The notes: a model not told the origin generated them from the sequence alone. 64,000 bases of DNA from Candidatus Thiodiazotropha sp. 'RUGA' (GCA_016842065.1 JAEPDS010000009.1:8856-72855), one strand, 5' to 3'. Shown: positions 17,373 through 29,795, counted from the first letter of the stretch. Numbers and translations: made by a program.

Positions 17373-18383
17373 TTAACCTATTCCCGCCTCCGGGCTCAAT
17401 ACAAGCTTGCCGATCATTCCTCCCTGCTCAATCAGTCGATGTGCCTGCTTCGCTTGCTCAAAGGGAAGAATCCGATTGACTGCAATTTTGAGACAACCGC
17501 TATCGATCATCTCGGCACAATCGCTCAGAATCGCCACCTGATTGATTCTCTCCTGAGGAAGATGGCGCAACATAGGCGTCAGCATCAGAGTGAATCCTAT
17601 ACGCAGATTCCGATTGCGTGCCTCTTTCCACTCGATTCCGCTTCCTGGATCGAGCAGTGTTACCAGATCGCCATAGTGGGCAGTGGCTGCAATGGAATCC
17701 CTGAACACTGAGCCGCCAACACAATCCAATACCATATCGGCGCCACGACCGTCTGTCAGCCGCGTAACCTCATCAACAAATCCACCCTGTGTATAATCGA
17801 TCACCTCATCGGCACCCAGCTCCCTGACAAAATCCTGCTTTTGCTGATTGCTGACCGTAGTCAAAACCCTTATCCCAGCCTGTTTTGCCAGTTGAATCGC
17901 CACATGACCCACACCACCAGCCCCGGCGTGTACCAACAGGGACATCCCATCGGTCATTCGCCCACGGCCGAATATCGCCTCCCAGGCAGTGATCAGCACC
18001 AAGGGTCCGGCAGCCGCATGGGCGAAATCGAGCGAAGCGGGTTTTTTGCAACAGACCGTCTCATCCAGTACGGCAAACTCAGCATAGTTACCCTGCAGCC
18101 CCCCCAAGCCACCATTGCAGTACCAGACCTCGTCACCGGGCCGGAAGTGGCTTACTGCTTCACCGCACTCGATGATGATACCGGCGCCATCACAGCCAAG
18201 CACAGCAGGCAGGCCATCGTCAGTAAACACCCCTCTCTGACGCAGCTTGGTATCGATCGGATTGACTCCGGCCGCCATAATTCTGACTTTGATCTCTGTT
18301 GGATTTTGGATCGCAGGCTCAGGGATATCTTCAACATTCAACACCTCCGGCTCCCCCAGCTCCCTCAACACCACTGCTCGCAT
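17373..18383 (-). CDS. Zinc-independent quinone oxidoreductase / MDR family reductase
   Basis: A 336-residue NADPH-dependent medium-chain reductase. The N-terminal GroES-like domain (MRAVVLRELGEPEVLNVEDI) precedes a Rossmann domain with the nucleotide motif VHAGAGGVGHVAIQLAKQAG. The catalytic zinc ligands of alcohol dehydrogenases are absent, which points to the quinone oxidoreductase branch. An excellent AGGAGG ribosome binding site precedes the ATG at 18383. The substrate is not defined. It is monocistronic and divergent from the UDG gene. Confidence 0.9.
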   Translation of the reverse strand: MRAVVLRELGEPEVLNVEDIPEPAIQNPTEIKVRIMAAGVNPIDTKLRQRGVFTDDGLPAVLGCDGAGIIIECGEAVSHFRPGDEVWYCNGGLGGLQGNYAEFAVLDETVCCKKPASLDFAHAAAGPLVLITAWEAIFGRGRMTDGMSLLVHAGAGGVGHVAIQLAKQAGIRVLTTVSNQQKQDFVRELGADEVIDYTQGGFVDEVTRLTDGRGADMVLDCVGGSVFRDSIAATAHYGDLVTLLDPGSGIEWKEARNRNLRIGFTLMLTPMLRHLPQERINQVAILSDCAEMIDSGCLKIAVNRILPFEQAKQAHRLIEQGGMIGKLVLSPEAGIG

Positions 18384-18591
18384 TGGCTCCTCCTAATCGG
18401 CGGCTTGTCCTCGATAGCAACAAACTAAATACCGATTTTATTTTTTGTGATTTGTTTGTATCCGATGGGTGCGTTCATAATCAGCCATGCATGACTCTGT
18501 AATTATAGTTTTTCTGGCTGAAATAACTGTTCACCATGCACAGGGCCTGATTATGATAGAAGTTAAACCAGGGGTTTCATAATTTAATCAC

Positions 18592-19203
18592 ATGTCTCGC
18601 ATAGAACGGCTTCAAGCACACCAACAAAAACTCAGCGCATGCCGCCTTTGTGAATCCATGCTAGGGCCAGTGGTAATGGGCAACCCGACACCCTCGCCGA
18701 TCCTGCTGATCGGGCAAGCGCCTGGCGACAAGGAGGGAAACGCCGGAAGACCCTTTGCCTGGACTGCGGGAAAGACCCTTTTCAAGTGGTTTGAAACGAT
18801 CGGGTTGTGCGAATCGGATTTTCGCAACCGGGTCTATATGTCAGCAGTCTGTCGTTGCTTTCCAGGCAAAAACCCGAAGGGGGGCGACCGGGTTCCAAGC
18901 AAGGCGGAAATCGCCAACTGCAAGCGCTGGTTGGACCGAGAGGTTGAGCTTCTGCAGCCGAAACTTCTGCTGCCGCTAGGCAAACTTGCAATCGGTCAGT
19001 TTCTCGAGGTGGGTAAATTGGCTGATATCATCGGCAAACAACAGCGCCTCAGCCTGACTCATGGGGATACGGATCTGATCCCACTACCCCATCCATCCGG
19101 CGCCTCGACCTGGCATAGAACAGAACCGGGAAAAACCCTATTGGAGCAGGCCTTGAGTCTTATCCAAACCCACCCGGCCTGGCAGGCGATCACAGACGGA
19201 TAG
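18592..19203 (+). CDS. Uracil-DNA glycosylase family 4-like protein
   Basis: A 203-residue DNA repair protein. It has the Fe-S-type UDG layout: an N-terminal CRLC pair, motif A GQAPGDKEGNAGRPFAWTAG, central cysteines (VCRCFPGKNP, ANCKRW) that could supply the remaining 4Fe-4S ligands, the LLPLGKLA strand and the closing LPHPSGAS motif with the catalytic-region His. Family 4 enzymes remove uracil from DNA. It is somewhat diverged in motif A (GQAPG where GEAPG is typical). There is no strong ribosome binding site in front of the ATG. Confidence 0.85.
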   Translation: MSRIERLQAHQQKLSACRLCESMLGPVVMGNPTPSPILLIGQAPGDKEGNAGRPFAWTAGKTLFKWFETIGLCESDFRNRVYMSAVCRCFPGKNPKGGDRVPSKAEIANCKRWLDREVELLQPKLLLPLGKLAIGQFLEVGKLADIIGKQQRLSLTHGDTDLIPLPHPSGASTWHRTEPGKTLLEQALSLIQTHPAWQAITDG

Positions 19204-19300
19204 CGCGATCAGTCGACAGACTGTTGGTAGCCACTGTATAGAGCGGAGCGACAGATAAACAATTTACATCCAATCGTTTTTATACCATTGTGCATACATA

Positions 19301-19316
19301 TTAACCCGGCGACGGA
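19301..19316 (+). repeat. Short dispersed motif TTAACCCGGCGACGGA
   Basis: One of four near-identical copies in the window (others at 29889-29904, 38570-38582 and, diverged, 55290-55301), all in the same orientation and all outside genes. This copy lies in the leader of the OsmC gene. Confidence 0.55.
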
Positions 19317-19366
19317 ATCGAAGCGCCAGTCCCTGACAACACGAATCAAACGACGAGGAAGACCCA

Positions 19367-19831
19367 ATGACAGAAGAAGTTGGCCGTTTCACCATCCATC
19401 TAGAGCAGGAAGAGGATTACGCTTTCCGGGTGAAATTCGATCTCAAGAAAGCAGAGGATGTCATCATGGACGAACCGCCACCCCTGGGTGAGCGCAACGG
19501 ACCCAATGCCTCGCGTATGCTCGCCGCGGCGGCCGCCAACTGCCTCAGTGCCAGCCTGATGTTCTGCATGGCGAAAGAGGATGTACCTTCAAACGAGGTT
19601 ACCACGGAAGTCACTTGCACAATGGTGCGAAACGATAAAAAACGCCTGCGGGTGGGTCGGCTTGACGTAAAGATAACGGCCGGAGACGAGCTTTTGAGTT
19701 CGAAAAAGAGTGACCGCTGCCTGACGCTGTTTGAAGACTTTTGCGTGGTAACCGCCAGTATCAGAGAGGGTATCCCCGTCGGCGTGGAAGTACTCAACCA
19801 GGCAGGAGAACTATTGCACAAAGCCGAATAG
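19367..19831 (+). CDS. OsmC family peroxide-reducing protein
   Basis: A 154-residue OsmC/Ohr-fold protein. The two conserved cysteines are in ANCLSASLMFCM and in LFEDFCVVTASIREGIPV, the second with its usual surrounding. Such proteins reduce organic hydroperoxides as dimers in the cytoplasm; sequence alone does not separate Ohr from OsmC here. An ACGAGGAAG Shine-Dalgarno lies about 8 bases before the ATG. It is monocistronic, following the UDG gene by 163 bp, with the short dispersed motif in between. Confidence 0.88.
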   Translation: MTEEVGRFTIHLEQEEDYAFRVKFDLKKAEDVIMDEPPPLGERNGPNASRMLAAAAANCLSASLMFCMAKEDVPSNEVTTEVTCTMVRNDKKRLRVGRLDVKITAGDELLSSKKSDRCLTLFEDFCVVTASIREGIPVGVEVLNQAGELLHKAE

Positions 19832-19839
19832 CGCCCAAC

Positions 19840-20946
19840 TCAACGGAACAGATGCCACAAATCCACAGGCCTGCGGTTAACCACAGGCTTTGCTTCCAGC
19901 TGCCCCGAGCGGTAACCGCCCAGGATCACTGTCGCAAACACCAGCAACAGGGTTAAAACGAGGGCAATGAATAGCCACAGGTTTCGCTGCGGTAGCAACA
20001 AAACCTGTTGCTGTTGCTCGGTCATCACCACCACCAACCGGTAGCTGTGGGTAATACCGCCTGTACCGTAAGTGACCGTACGATAGCTGAAAATCCCCTC
20101 CGGCCTGTTGATCTGACCAGAGGGGGTCTGCCGCATCATCGCCCACACGTCAGGGTAGCTTTGATTGAACTGCGGTGCTTCACTGGATGACTCAGGAAAC
20201 ATGAACTGCCACTCCTGGTTACTGCTGAATCCACGCAGATAGTTACCCGAATCATCAAGCAGCAGCAGTCCACCATGCACCAGCCGGGCATGCCGCTGAA
20301 GATCACCCAAAATATGGCTGGCCAGGGCGTTTACCACCAGTAGCGCTTTGATCTCACCATCAACATCCAGAGGTGTTACAAGGCGAATCATCGGCTTATA
20401 GGGGATTTCGATCTTTCCCTGTTCCACATTCAGATCGATCGGCGAGGCATAGATCGTACCGGCATCCATCGCCAATCCCTGCTGAACGTAGTAGCGACCG
20501 GATTTATTCTGCAACTGATCGGCAGATACCCGACTCGCACCATGGGAACTCAAATCGACCCGCAGACGCTCCTGTCCGCTGAGATCGATCAGGCGCACTT
20601 GATCATAGAGGCGCTTTTCGGAAACAAACAGTTCCCAGTCCGCCGCAATCCGGTTCAATACAGACTCATCGTAGTAGAGAATGGCTCTGACAAGATCCGG
20701 ATTGGATGCCAGCAGCTTCAAATCCGCTCTCAAATCGTTGCGTCTTTGTTCCAGGGTATAGAGCGTGCTGTCGGCGGAGAGATCGGTCAGATCCCGCCAC
20801 ACCTCTTGCATGTTGTCGACACTCAGTCTGTAACCCACCCATAGCACGAGGTTAGCGAATATCAGCATCATTAAAACCAATAATGAGGCTCTGCCAACGA
20901 GTTGGGTAACTGAGTGATTTAGCCGTGTTGAATTTGATCTTCGCAT
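19840..20946 (-). CDS. Cache-type membrane sensor without an output domain
   Basis: A 368-residue protein with a first helix at about 17-40 (LLVLMMLIFANLVLWVGY), a periplasmic segment of about 280 residues resembling a double Cache sensor (RLYDQVRLIDLSGQERLRVDL; YYVQQGLAMDAGTIYASPIDLN; IRLVTPLDVDGEIKALLVV) and a second helix near the C-terminus (LWLFIALVLTLLLVFATVILGGY). It then stops after about 24 cytoplasmic residues. Such sensors normally continue into PAS, GGDEF, kinase or MCP domains. Here no output domain follows on the minus strand, so it either partners another protein or is truncated. The adjacent OsmC gene is convergent. Confidence 0.8.
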   Translation of the reverse strand: MRRSNSTRLNHSVTQLVGRASLLVLMMLIFANLVLWVGYRLSVDNMQEVWRDLTDLSADSTLYTLEQRRNDLRADLKLLASNPDLVRAILYYDESVLNRIAADWELFVSEKRLYDQVRLIDLSGQERLRVDLSSHGASRVSADQLQNKSGRYYVQQGLAMDAGTIYASPIDLNVEQGKIEIPYKPMIRLVTPLDVDGEIKALLVVNALASHILGDLQRHARLVHGGLLLLDDSGNYLRGFSSNQEWQFMFPESSSEAPQFNQSYPDVWAMMRQTPSGQINRPEGIFSYRTVTYGTGGITHSYRLVVVMTEQQQQVLLLPQRNLWLFIALVLTLLLVFATVILGGYRSGQLEAKPVVNRRPVDLWHLFR

Positions 20947-21149
20947 TCCATGCGCACCACAGGTGAGAGGTCTCTACTGATCAATTAAATCCCAAAGCGT
21001 CTCTCCAGATACTTTGGGAGCCCTATCTATAGGCATAGCACATCGAGAGAAAAATGAAATCCATTCTGTTCCTAAAAAGTCAGAGCTTTCCTTTCTATCG
21101 GATCGACGACCAGGCCGTCTCTCCCCTGTAAACCGGCACCGCGGGAGTT

Positions 21150-21785
21150 TCAGGCGGGATAGCAGACACCGGTGCCGCCCAGTCCACAATATCCGGCAGG
21201 ATTCTTGGCCAGATATTGCTGATGATACTCCTCGGCATAATAGAGCGGCGGCGCATCAATGATCTCTGTGGTGATCGGAGCGGATGTCACCTGTGCCAGA
21301 GCATGCTGATAGTCCTCCCGGGAAGCCTGAGCCAGCGCCCGCTGATCATCATCGAAAGTATAGATTCCAGAGCGGTACTGGGTACCTACATCATTCCCCT
21401 GCCGCATGCCTTCGGTGGGATTATGCGACTCCCAAAAGGTCTTCAACAGCGTTTGGTAATCGATCTTCGCCGGATCATAGATCACCAGCACCACTTCATT
21501 GTGGCCGGTCATTCCGGTGCAGACCTCTTCATAGTTTGGATTGGGCGTGGTTCCCGCCGCATAGCCCACCGCGGTGGAATAGACCCCGTCCAGACTCCAA
21601 AAACGGCGCTCCGCCCCCCAAAAACAACCCATACCGAACATTGCTGTTTTCATACCCTGCGGAAACGGCGGCAAGATCCTGTGCCCGTTGACGAAGTGCT
21701 CAGCCTTGGGTTGAATCGGTGTTGCACGGCCAGGCAATGCCTCATCTTCTGCAGGCATTTTGGTTTTGCGTCCAAGTCCAAACAT
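21150..21785 (-). CDS. msrA: Peptide-methionine (S)-S-oxide reductase
   Basis: A 211-residue MsrA that repairs methionine-S-sulfoxide in proteins. The catalytic Cys is C54 in GMGCFWGAE; the family blocks [24 protein letters not shown] and [23 protein letters not shown] are intact, and the resolving cysteines appear in the tail [13 protein letters not shown]. Length and ends match E. coli MsrA (212 residues). There is no signal peptide, so it is cytoplasmic. A CAGGAG ribosome binding site precedes the ATG. Confidence 0.97.
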   Translation of the reverse strand: MFGLGRKTKMPAEDEALPGRATPIQPKAEHFVNGHRILPPFPQGMKTAMFGMGCFWGAERRFWSLDGVYSTAVGYAAGTTPNPNYEEVCTGMTGHNEVVLVIYDPAKIDYQTLLKTFWESHNPTEGMRQGNDVGTQYRSGIYTFDDDQRALAQASREDYQHALAQVTSAPITTEIIDAPPLYYAEEYHQQYLAKNPAGYCGLGGTGVCYPA

Positions 21786-21965
21786 GGGAGGCTCCTGTAA
21801 TCTGTTGCCACAAACCGGCTTACTCTGTCAGATAGACAGACGAATCATCGTTTGGTTTGATCGCGGTGACAGCGCTAGCCGGGAATCTTTGAATAATGAT
21901 CAATATAGCCTTGAATGGGACGGGACCAACCCCACACCCTGTACGATTATCAGGGCTCTGCTGAA

Positions 21966-23102
21966 TCAGAGCAGATAGTAGTAGGCCGCACCGGCCGAGG
22001 CGACCAGTAGAGCGCCCAACATAGCCCAGATCGCCTTACCCTCTGCAGGTTTCTCTTTGACCACCGTTTGCTGGGCCAGATGCTGTTCCAGCATCTGCTC
22101 AACTGTCTCGGTAGCAACGGAGTTGGCAACCTCCTGGGATACCTGCGTGGCGGTCTCGTGCACATGGGCCTCCAGAGACCCTTCAGTAACCACTCTGATG
22201 TGCTCAATCATGTCGTTCTTTTCAGGAACCTGTTCGAGAATTCGTTCTTCCTGCTGTTTCAGGCGGTCGGAAAACTCATCCCTTGTTTCGTTGATCTGAT
22301 TGAAAGTGGTCGCCTGGATCAACTCTTCCAGGCTGCGCTGGTTCAGTTGTCTGACAAAATCCTCGAGATCGCTGTTGACCTCCTCCACCACTTCCTTTTT
22401 CAGCGCCTCGGTATCGATCTCCACAGCGGCCGCACGCTCTGGCTGCTGCTGTTTGAGTTCAGCCAGCATCGGCTGCAGCTTCTTCTCCAGATAGTCATCC
22501 ATTAGCCCGGCCAGACGCTGATCGATGGCGTCAGAGACCGCCTGCTCGACAATCTCACGAACTACCACTTCTGCGCTCTGTGTGGCTGCCTGCTGGGCAA
22601 TACGCCATAGATCCGCTTCAGTGAGCCCGACCGGCGCAGCCTGGGCAGAGGCCTCGGCCTGATCCACTGGCTGCTCCGCCTGCTCCTCGGCAACCTCACC
22701 CTCCGCAGGGGCACTCATCGCCACTTCCCTCTGATGCTCTTCGATCAGTTCGATAATCTTGCCAATACTCTCTTCAGTCGGTGGCTTCGCCAGGATGCCC
22801 AGGGCACCATGATCGACCGCGGCACGAACATACTCATCCCCTTCATTGGCGGTACACATGACGATCGGTGTAGCGTCGAAACGGGGGTCCTTTTTGATCT
22901 CGGTAATGGTCTCAAGACCATCAATACCTTCCATCAGGAAATCGACAAAAATAGCATCGGGCGTGAGTGTCTGCAGACGCTCCAAAGCCTCCTCTCCGGA
23001 TTCAGCCATTTCCACGCCGTCAAAACCACTTTTTTTCAGCATACGACTGAGAACAATACGTGCAGATTTTGAGTCATCTACCAGAAATGCTTGTTTTGAC
23101 AC
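21966..23102 (-). CDS. Membrane-anchored receiver-domain coiled-coil protein
   Basis: A 378-residue protein with a GTG start behind AAGGA. Residues 1-122 are a receiver domain (VDDSKSAR, phosphoacceptor in IFVDFLMEGIDG, lysine in LAKPP). Then comes an Ala/Glu/Gln-rich linker (about 125-165), about 180 residues of predicted coiled coil with repeated amphipathic helices (AEVVVREIVEQAVSDAIDQRL; RQLNQRSLEELIQA; AHVHETATQVSQEVA), and a single C-terminal helix AIWAMLGALLVASAGAAYYYLL that ends the protein. No known output domain is present. A response regulator tail-anchored in the membrane is unusual; the role is unknown. Confidence 0.82.
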   Translation of the reverse strand: MSKQAFLVDDSKSARIVLSRMLKKSGFDGVEMAESGEEALERLQTLTPDAIFVDFLMEGIDGLETITEIKKDPRFDATPIVMCTANEGDEYVRAAVDHGALGILAKPPTEESIGKIIELIEEHQREVAMSAPAEGEVAEEQAEQPVDQAEASAQAAPVGLTEADLWRIAQQAATQSAEVVVREIVEQAVSDAIDQRLAGLMDDYLEKKLQPMLAELKQQQPERAAAVEIDTEALKKEVVEEVNSDLEDFVRQLNQRSLEELIQATTFNQINETRDEFSDRLKQQEERILEQVPEKNDMIEHIRVVTEGSLEAHVHETATQVSQEVANSVATETVEQMLEQHLAQQTVVKEKPAEGKAIWAMLGALLVASAGAAYYYLL

Positions 23103-23355
23103 TATAATTTCCTTCTTTAGAGGTTGGTATTTAAAGAGTCGATCGCAAATCAGCGAGTTGTTGTTAATGGCTTATTTTGGTTTTGTTATAGAATATCGTG
23201 AGGCGAAAGAACAGAAAATTCACCCTGTCATGAATCCTATAACCCACCCGTTGCAACCGCAACTGGATCATCGTTTATTTATGACATAGTCAACCAACAC
23301 CCCCCAGGCCGGCTGTTTCTGCAAATGGCAACTCGCCTAGAACCGGCCAGGGTCC

Positions 23356-23361
23356 TATAAT
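23356..23361 (+). promoter_or_regulatory. Candidate -10 box for metH
   Basis: A perfect TATAAT lies 34 bp before the metH ATG. The region one helical spacing upstream has no convincing -35 hexamer. I looked for a cobalamin or SAM riboswitch in the 292 bp upstream of metH and could not support one. Confidence 0.35.
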
Positions 23362-23394
23362 TGGCGACCGTTTACCTTAAAACCTGAGTAACTG

Positions 23395-27171
<3,777 letters not shown>

Positions 27172-27223
27172 ACGATCATTGAACGCGATTGGATGCCAAG
27201 GCTCGCTGATATTTAAGAGAAAA

Positions 27224-27528
27224 CAGTCCGCAAATGAACGCGAATAAACGCAAATTGTTGGGCTGTGTCGGATCGGACTGGAGCAAATAGTTCAAACCGC
27301 AAAGGGACGTCGCTGGACAGGCGGATAGCGTAGCTAGTCGCATCGATTGTATAGTCCGGAGACATAGGTTGCAGCTGTTCGGAGACATGGGTAACACCTG
27401 GAATAAACTGTATGACAAATTCTCAGCGTATTTGGTGGGGCACGGCCCCACCAAATCAGGCTTTGAGTAAGCACCAATCAGATCGGTTTAATTACGATTT
27501 GCGTTCATTCGCGTTCATTTGCGGACTG
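27224..27528. repeat. Paired inverted repeat, element B
   Basis: A 32-bp inverted repeat with one mismatch: the left arm is 27224-27255 and the right arm 27497-27528. The interior carries an 11-bp perfect hairpin (27431-27455) and a near-direct repeat CGGAGACAT(A/G)GGT at 27357-27369 and 27380-27392. It lies between metH and the convergent LEA lipoprotein gene and fills most of that 410-bp gap; no gene is visible inside. Confidence 0.85.
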
Positions 27529-27581
27529 ATTTCTTCTTCCGAATACGGCACCTAGCCCAGGCCCAACCAGCCGGAAACAGC

Positions 27582-28442
27582 TCAGCGGTTGAGGTTGAAG
27601 CTGCCCTGCCTGTCCAAGGGGATTTTGATATCGCCAATCAATGGTGTATCGCCGGTTGCGTCGAGCATACCGCTCAACTCGTAGGAGAGTCCCCGGCCAC
27701 CCATCAGGGCGCTATAGAGTCCACCGCCCGCTTTTTGCAGATCGAGGGAGAGGGGCAGACGGACCCGGCCCTTGCCTTGCTTATCAATGTTCAGGCTTTG
27801 TGCTGCCGCACCCTGCCCCACATCGATTCCGTTAAGTTTGAATTGGTAATCGAGCCGCTGCAGCATCAGCGCAAAACGGTTGGGATTCTCAACCTCCAGC
27901 TCAAGCATCAGATCGATGGCTTGCAGACTCAGTCGCTGCACATCGATCCGACTGACCCTGACATCGGGTAGCTTGGGAACCGGCAGACGCCCCTGATAAC
28001 TCATCGGCAACCGTACCCGCCCCAATAGAGGCACATCGATACCCAGCCCCAGATCCAGCTGATAGGGCACGTCATCCCGTTTGCTCAATTCACTGTAGTG
28101 CTCGAGCAGTCGCTCAAACTCCATCCTGACCGGCAGTTTGACCTGACTCTTGCCATCCGCTGCCAGACTCATGCCCATAGACTGCTGACCTTTCAGGAAG
28201 CTTCGATTGAGCAATTTCAGGTCATAATCGAGACCATCCAGGGAGATCGCCACCGGGTTGGGGTTATCCACCTCCACATCAAACAGCAGATCGATGCCTC
28301 TCAGGTCAAGGCCTGACAGCTTGACCCCTTTGACCTCACCGCTAGGTTGGATTCCGTTCATCAACTGTTCGGCCTGCTGCAGAGATGAGCAGCCCTGAAA
28401 CAGCAGGATCATGAATAGGAGGAGGATGGTCTGTCTATGCAT
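27582..28442 (-). CDS. LEA type 2 (WHy-domain) lipoprotein
   Basis: A 286-residue protein with a lipoprotein signal (LLLFMILLFQGCSSL; lipid-anchored Cys 18). It carries two tandem LEA14/WHy domains of about 120 residues, with matching blocks GLDLRGIDLLFDVEVDNPNPVAI near residue 45 and LSLQAIDLMLELEVENPNRFAL near 172. WHy domains are beta-sandwiches in stress-related and envelope proteins; the bacterial lipoproteins are of unknown function. The start overlaps no gene. It lies on the left flank of the MITE-like element. Confidence 0.87.
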   Translation of the reverse strand: MHRQTILLLFMILLFQGCSSLQQAEQLMNGIQPSGEVKGVKLSGLDLRGIDLLFDVEVDNPNPVAISLDGLDYDLKLLNRSFLKGQQSMGMSLAADGKSQVKLPVRMEFERLLEHYSELSKRDDVPYQLDLGLGIDVPLLGRVRLPMSYQGRLPVPKLPDVRVSRIDVQRLSLQAIDLMLELEVENPNRFALMLQRLDYQFKLNGIDVGQGAAAQSLNIDKQGKGRVRLPLSLDLQKAGGGLYSALMGGRGLSYELSGMLDATGDTPLIGDIKIPLDRQGSFNLNR

Positions 28443-28462
28443 AAGCGTATTTCCAGGGTCTA

Positions 28463-28741
28463 TTAGGGCCTGTTAACACGAATCCAACCGGCCCTGCTGG
28501 GGCTGTTTTTTCGTCCAGCAAGGCAGAATGAGCGACGTGAAGTTATTCTACATGAGCGAATGATAACGCCGCTGGGCGGAAAAATAGCCCCAGCCCCCTC
28601 TTCAACATCAATATGGGGGGTTGCGCCTGAAAAAGCGCCACTCGTCGTTCGTTTGGAATCACCAAACCTCTCTCCTCGCGCCTTGATTGGCGCTTTTTCA
28701 GGCACAACAGGGTCAATTGGATTCGTGTTAACAGGCCCTAA
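28463..28741. mobile_element. MITE-like element with 25-bp perfect terminal inverted repeats
   Basis: The ends 28463-28487 and 28717-28741 are perfect 25-bp inverted repeats (TTAGGGCCTGTTAACACGAA...). The interior of 229 bp has no transposase and contains a second, inner 16-bp inverted repeat (28625-28640 with 28688-28703). The size, long perfect ends and lack of coding capacity fit a miniature inverted-repeat transposable element. The family is not determined. A solitary copy of the end sequence GGGCCTGTTAACAC occurs at 538-551. Confidence 0.7.
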
Positions 28742-29453
28742 CACCAATTCCATAACAACCTTTTCTAAGCCGAACCAACCAGGCAAGCAGGACTAAAAGT
28801 ATCATGCTCAAGCCCATTGCGCCGCCACCGCCGTGATAGTGATCATCCCCATCACGATAACTGTCCTCAAGGGGGAGTGCCCGGAGGTCGCGGTCATCAT
28901 AGGGTCCGTACTCGACCAGAAAGGCGTCGTTATCCGCATCATACAACTCGATCAGGACATCATAATAGCCACTGGGGTAACCATCCAGTAAGCGGGTGAC
29001 AACCTCGTAGTCATCATCGGAATCGTCCCGCACGATCGGGAAGCTCTCAGTGGTGTAGTAGCGATTCCATGGCCCACCCTCGAGGCTCAGATAGAGCTCC
29101 GCATAGACCCAGGCCCGGCCGCTGACCACATCCGGATCAAAGCTGACACTCAACCGATGGTAGTAACCGTCGTCATCATCGTCACGACTGATCACGGTAC
29201 GCGCATCAAAAATCGAAAAATCCGGATCGTGATAAGCACCTACTTCGGAACGATTCAACTGCTTCTGACGGCTACCGGTGACAACCATCGGCTGTTGGAT
29301 ATCGATCTCCGCCTGGTCGAGTTGCGCTCTCCAATCCTGTTTGGCTACCGGACCTTCAACAGACTGGCTCAACCGCTCAACAGGCTCACTTGCCTGCAAC
29401 AAACTAGCAGACAGCGTCAGTGCCGAACAAATCAATATCTGTGTCATCTTCAT
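28728..29453 (-). CDS. Choice-of-anchor H family exported protein
   Basis: A 241-residue protein with a signal peptide (cleaved probably after SLLQA) and a C-terminal anchor: a Gly stretch (HYHGGGGAMG), one hydrophobic helix (LSMILLVLLAWLVRLRK) and basic residues, i.e. a GlyGly-CTERM-like signal. The body matches the choice-of-anchor H group, with acidic runs (SRDDDDDGYYHRLSVSFDPDV; RDDSDDDYEV) that may bind divalent metal. The last codons and the TAA stop are contributed by the end of the MITE-like element, so the original C-terminus may have been altered by its insertion. Its surface role is unknown. Confidence 0.8.
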   Translation of the reverse strand: MKMTQILICSALTLSASLLQASEPVERLSQSVEGPVAKQDWRAQLDQAEIDIQQPMVVTGSRQKQLNRSEVGAYHDPDFSIFDARTVISRDDDDDGYYHRLSVSFDPDVVSGRAWVYAELYLSLEGGPWNRYYTTESFPIVRDDSDDDYEVVTRLLDGYPSGYYDVLIELYDADNDAFLVEYGPYDDRDLRALPLEDSYRDGDDHYHGGGGAMGLSMILLVLLAWLVRLRKGCYGIGVRAC

Positions 29454-29498
29454 GAGAAATCTCCCGCAGAGGGCCGAAAGGGATCGGGCAGACAGATC

Positions 29499-29795
29499 CT
29501 AATGGTCCCGGTGACGTCGACGACGGTCATGGTCGTGGCGATCACGGTCACGATGGCGGTGACCATGCTTATGCCGGTCGCGATGGCGATACCCATGGCT
29601 GTCACTACGGCGATGACTGGGATAGTGATCATGTCGATGACCATGGTGGTAGTAGTGACCATGGCTGAAATGCAATCCAAGCAAAACACCACCGAGTAAG
29701 CCATAGGGCAGATCATGAGCCTGGGCGGCTGGAGCCAATGTCATTGAGGTGGCAAGGATTGCGCCGATTGCCAGGGGTTTGAGTCTGTTGTTCAT
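29499..29795 (-). CDS. Exported His/Arg/Asp-rich low-complexity protein
   Basis: A 98-residue protein with a clear signal peptide (APAAQA cleavage) and a mature part that after about residue 45 is almost only His, Arg and Asp with a few Tyr, Lys and Gly (HGHYYHHGHRHDHY, then RHKHGHRHRDRDRHDHD). Such sequences bind Zn, Ni or Cu. No fold is expected. The AGGTTCAGC ribosome binding site precedes the ATG. It lies 45 bp upstream of the choice-of-anchor H gene on the same strand and is probably co-transcribed. Confidence 0.75.
   Translation of the reverse strand: MNNRLKPLAIGAILATSMTLAPAAQAHDLPYGLLGGVLLGLHFSHGHYYHHGHRHDHYPSHRRSDSHGYRHRDRHKHGHRHRDRDRHDHDRRRRHRDH

Noticed and set aside
20974-21189. 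A 71-codon minus-strand frame overlapping the end of msrA
   Set aside because: It overlaps msrA in another frame, is rich in Arg/Ser and has no family resemblance.
23103-23394. Cobalamin riboswitch upstream of metH
   Set aside because: No B12-box-like sequence or the expected conserved core was found in the 292-bp region; only a TATAAT is seen.
27176-27454. A 92-codon minus-strand frame downstream of metH
   Set aside because: It lies within repeat element B and its interior hairpin, with no recognisable protein features.
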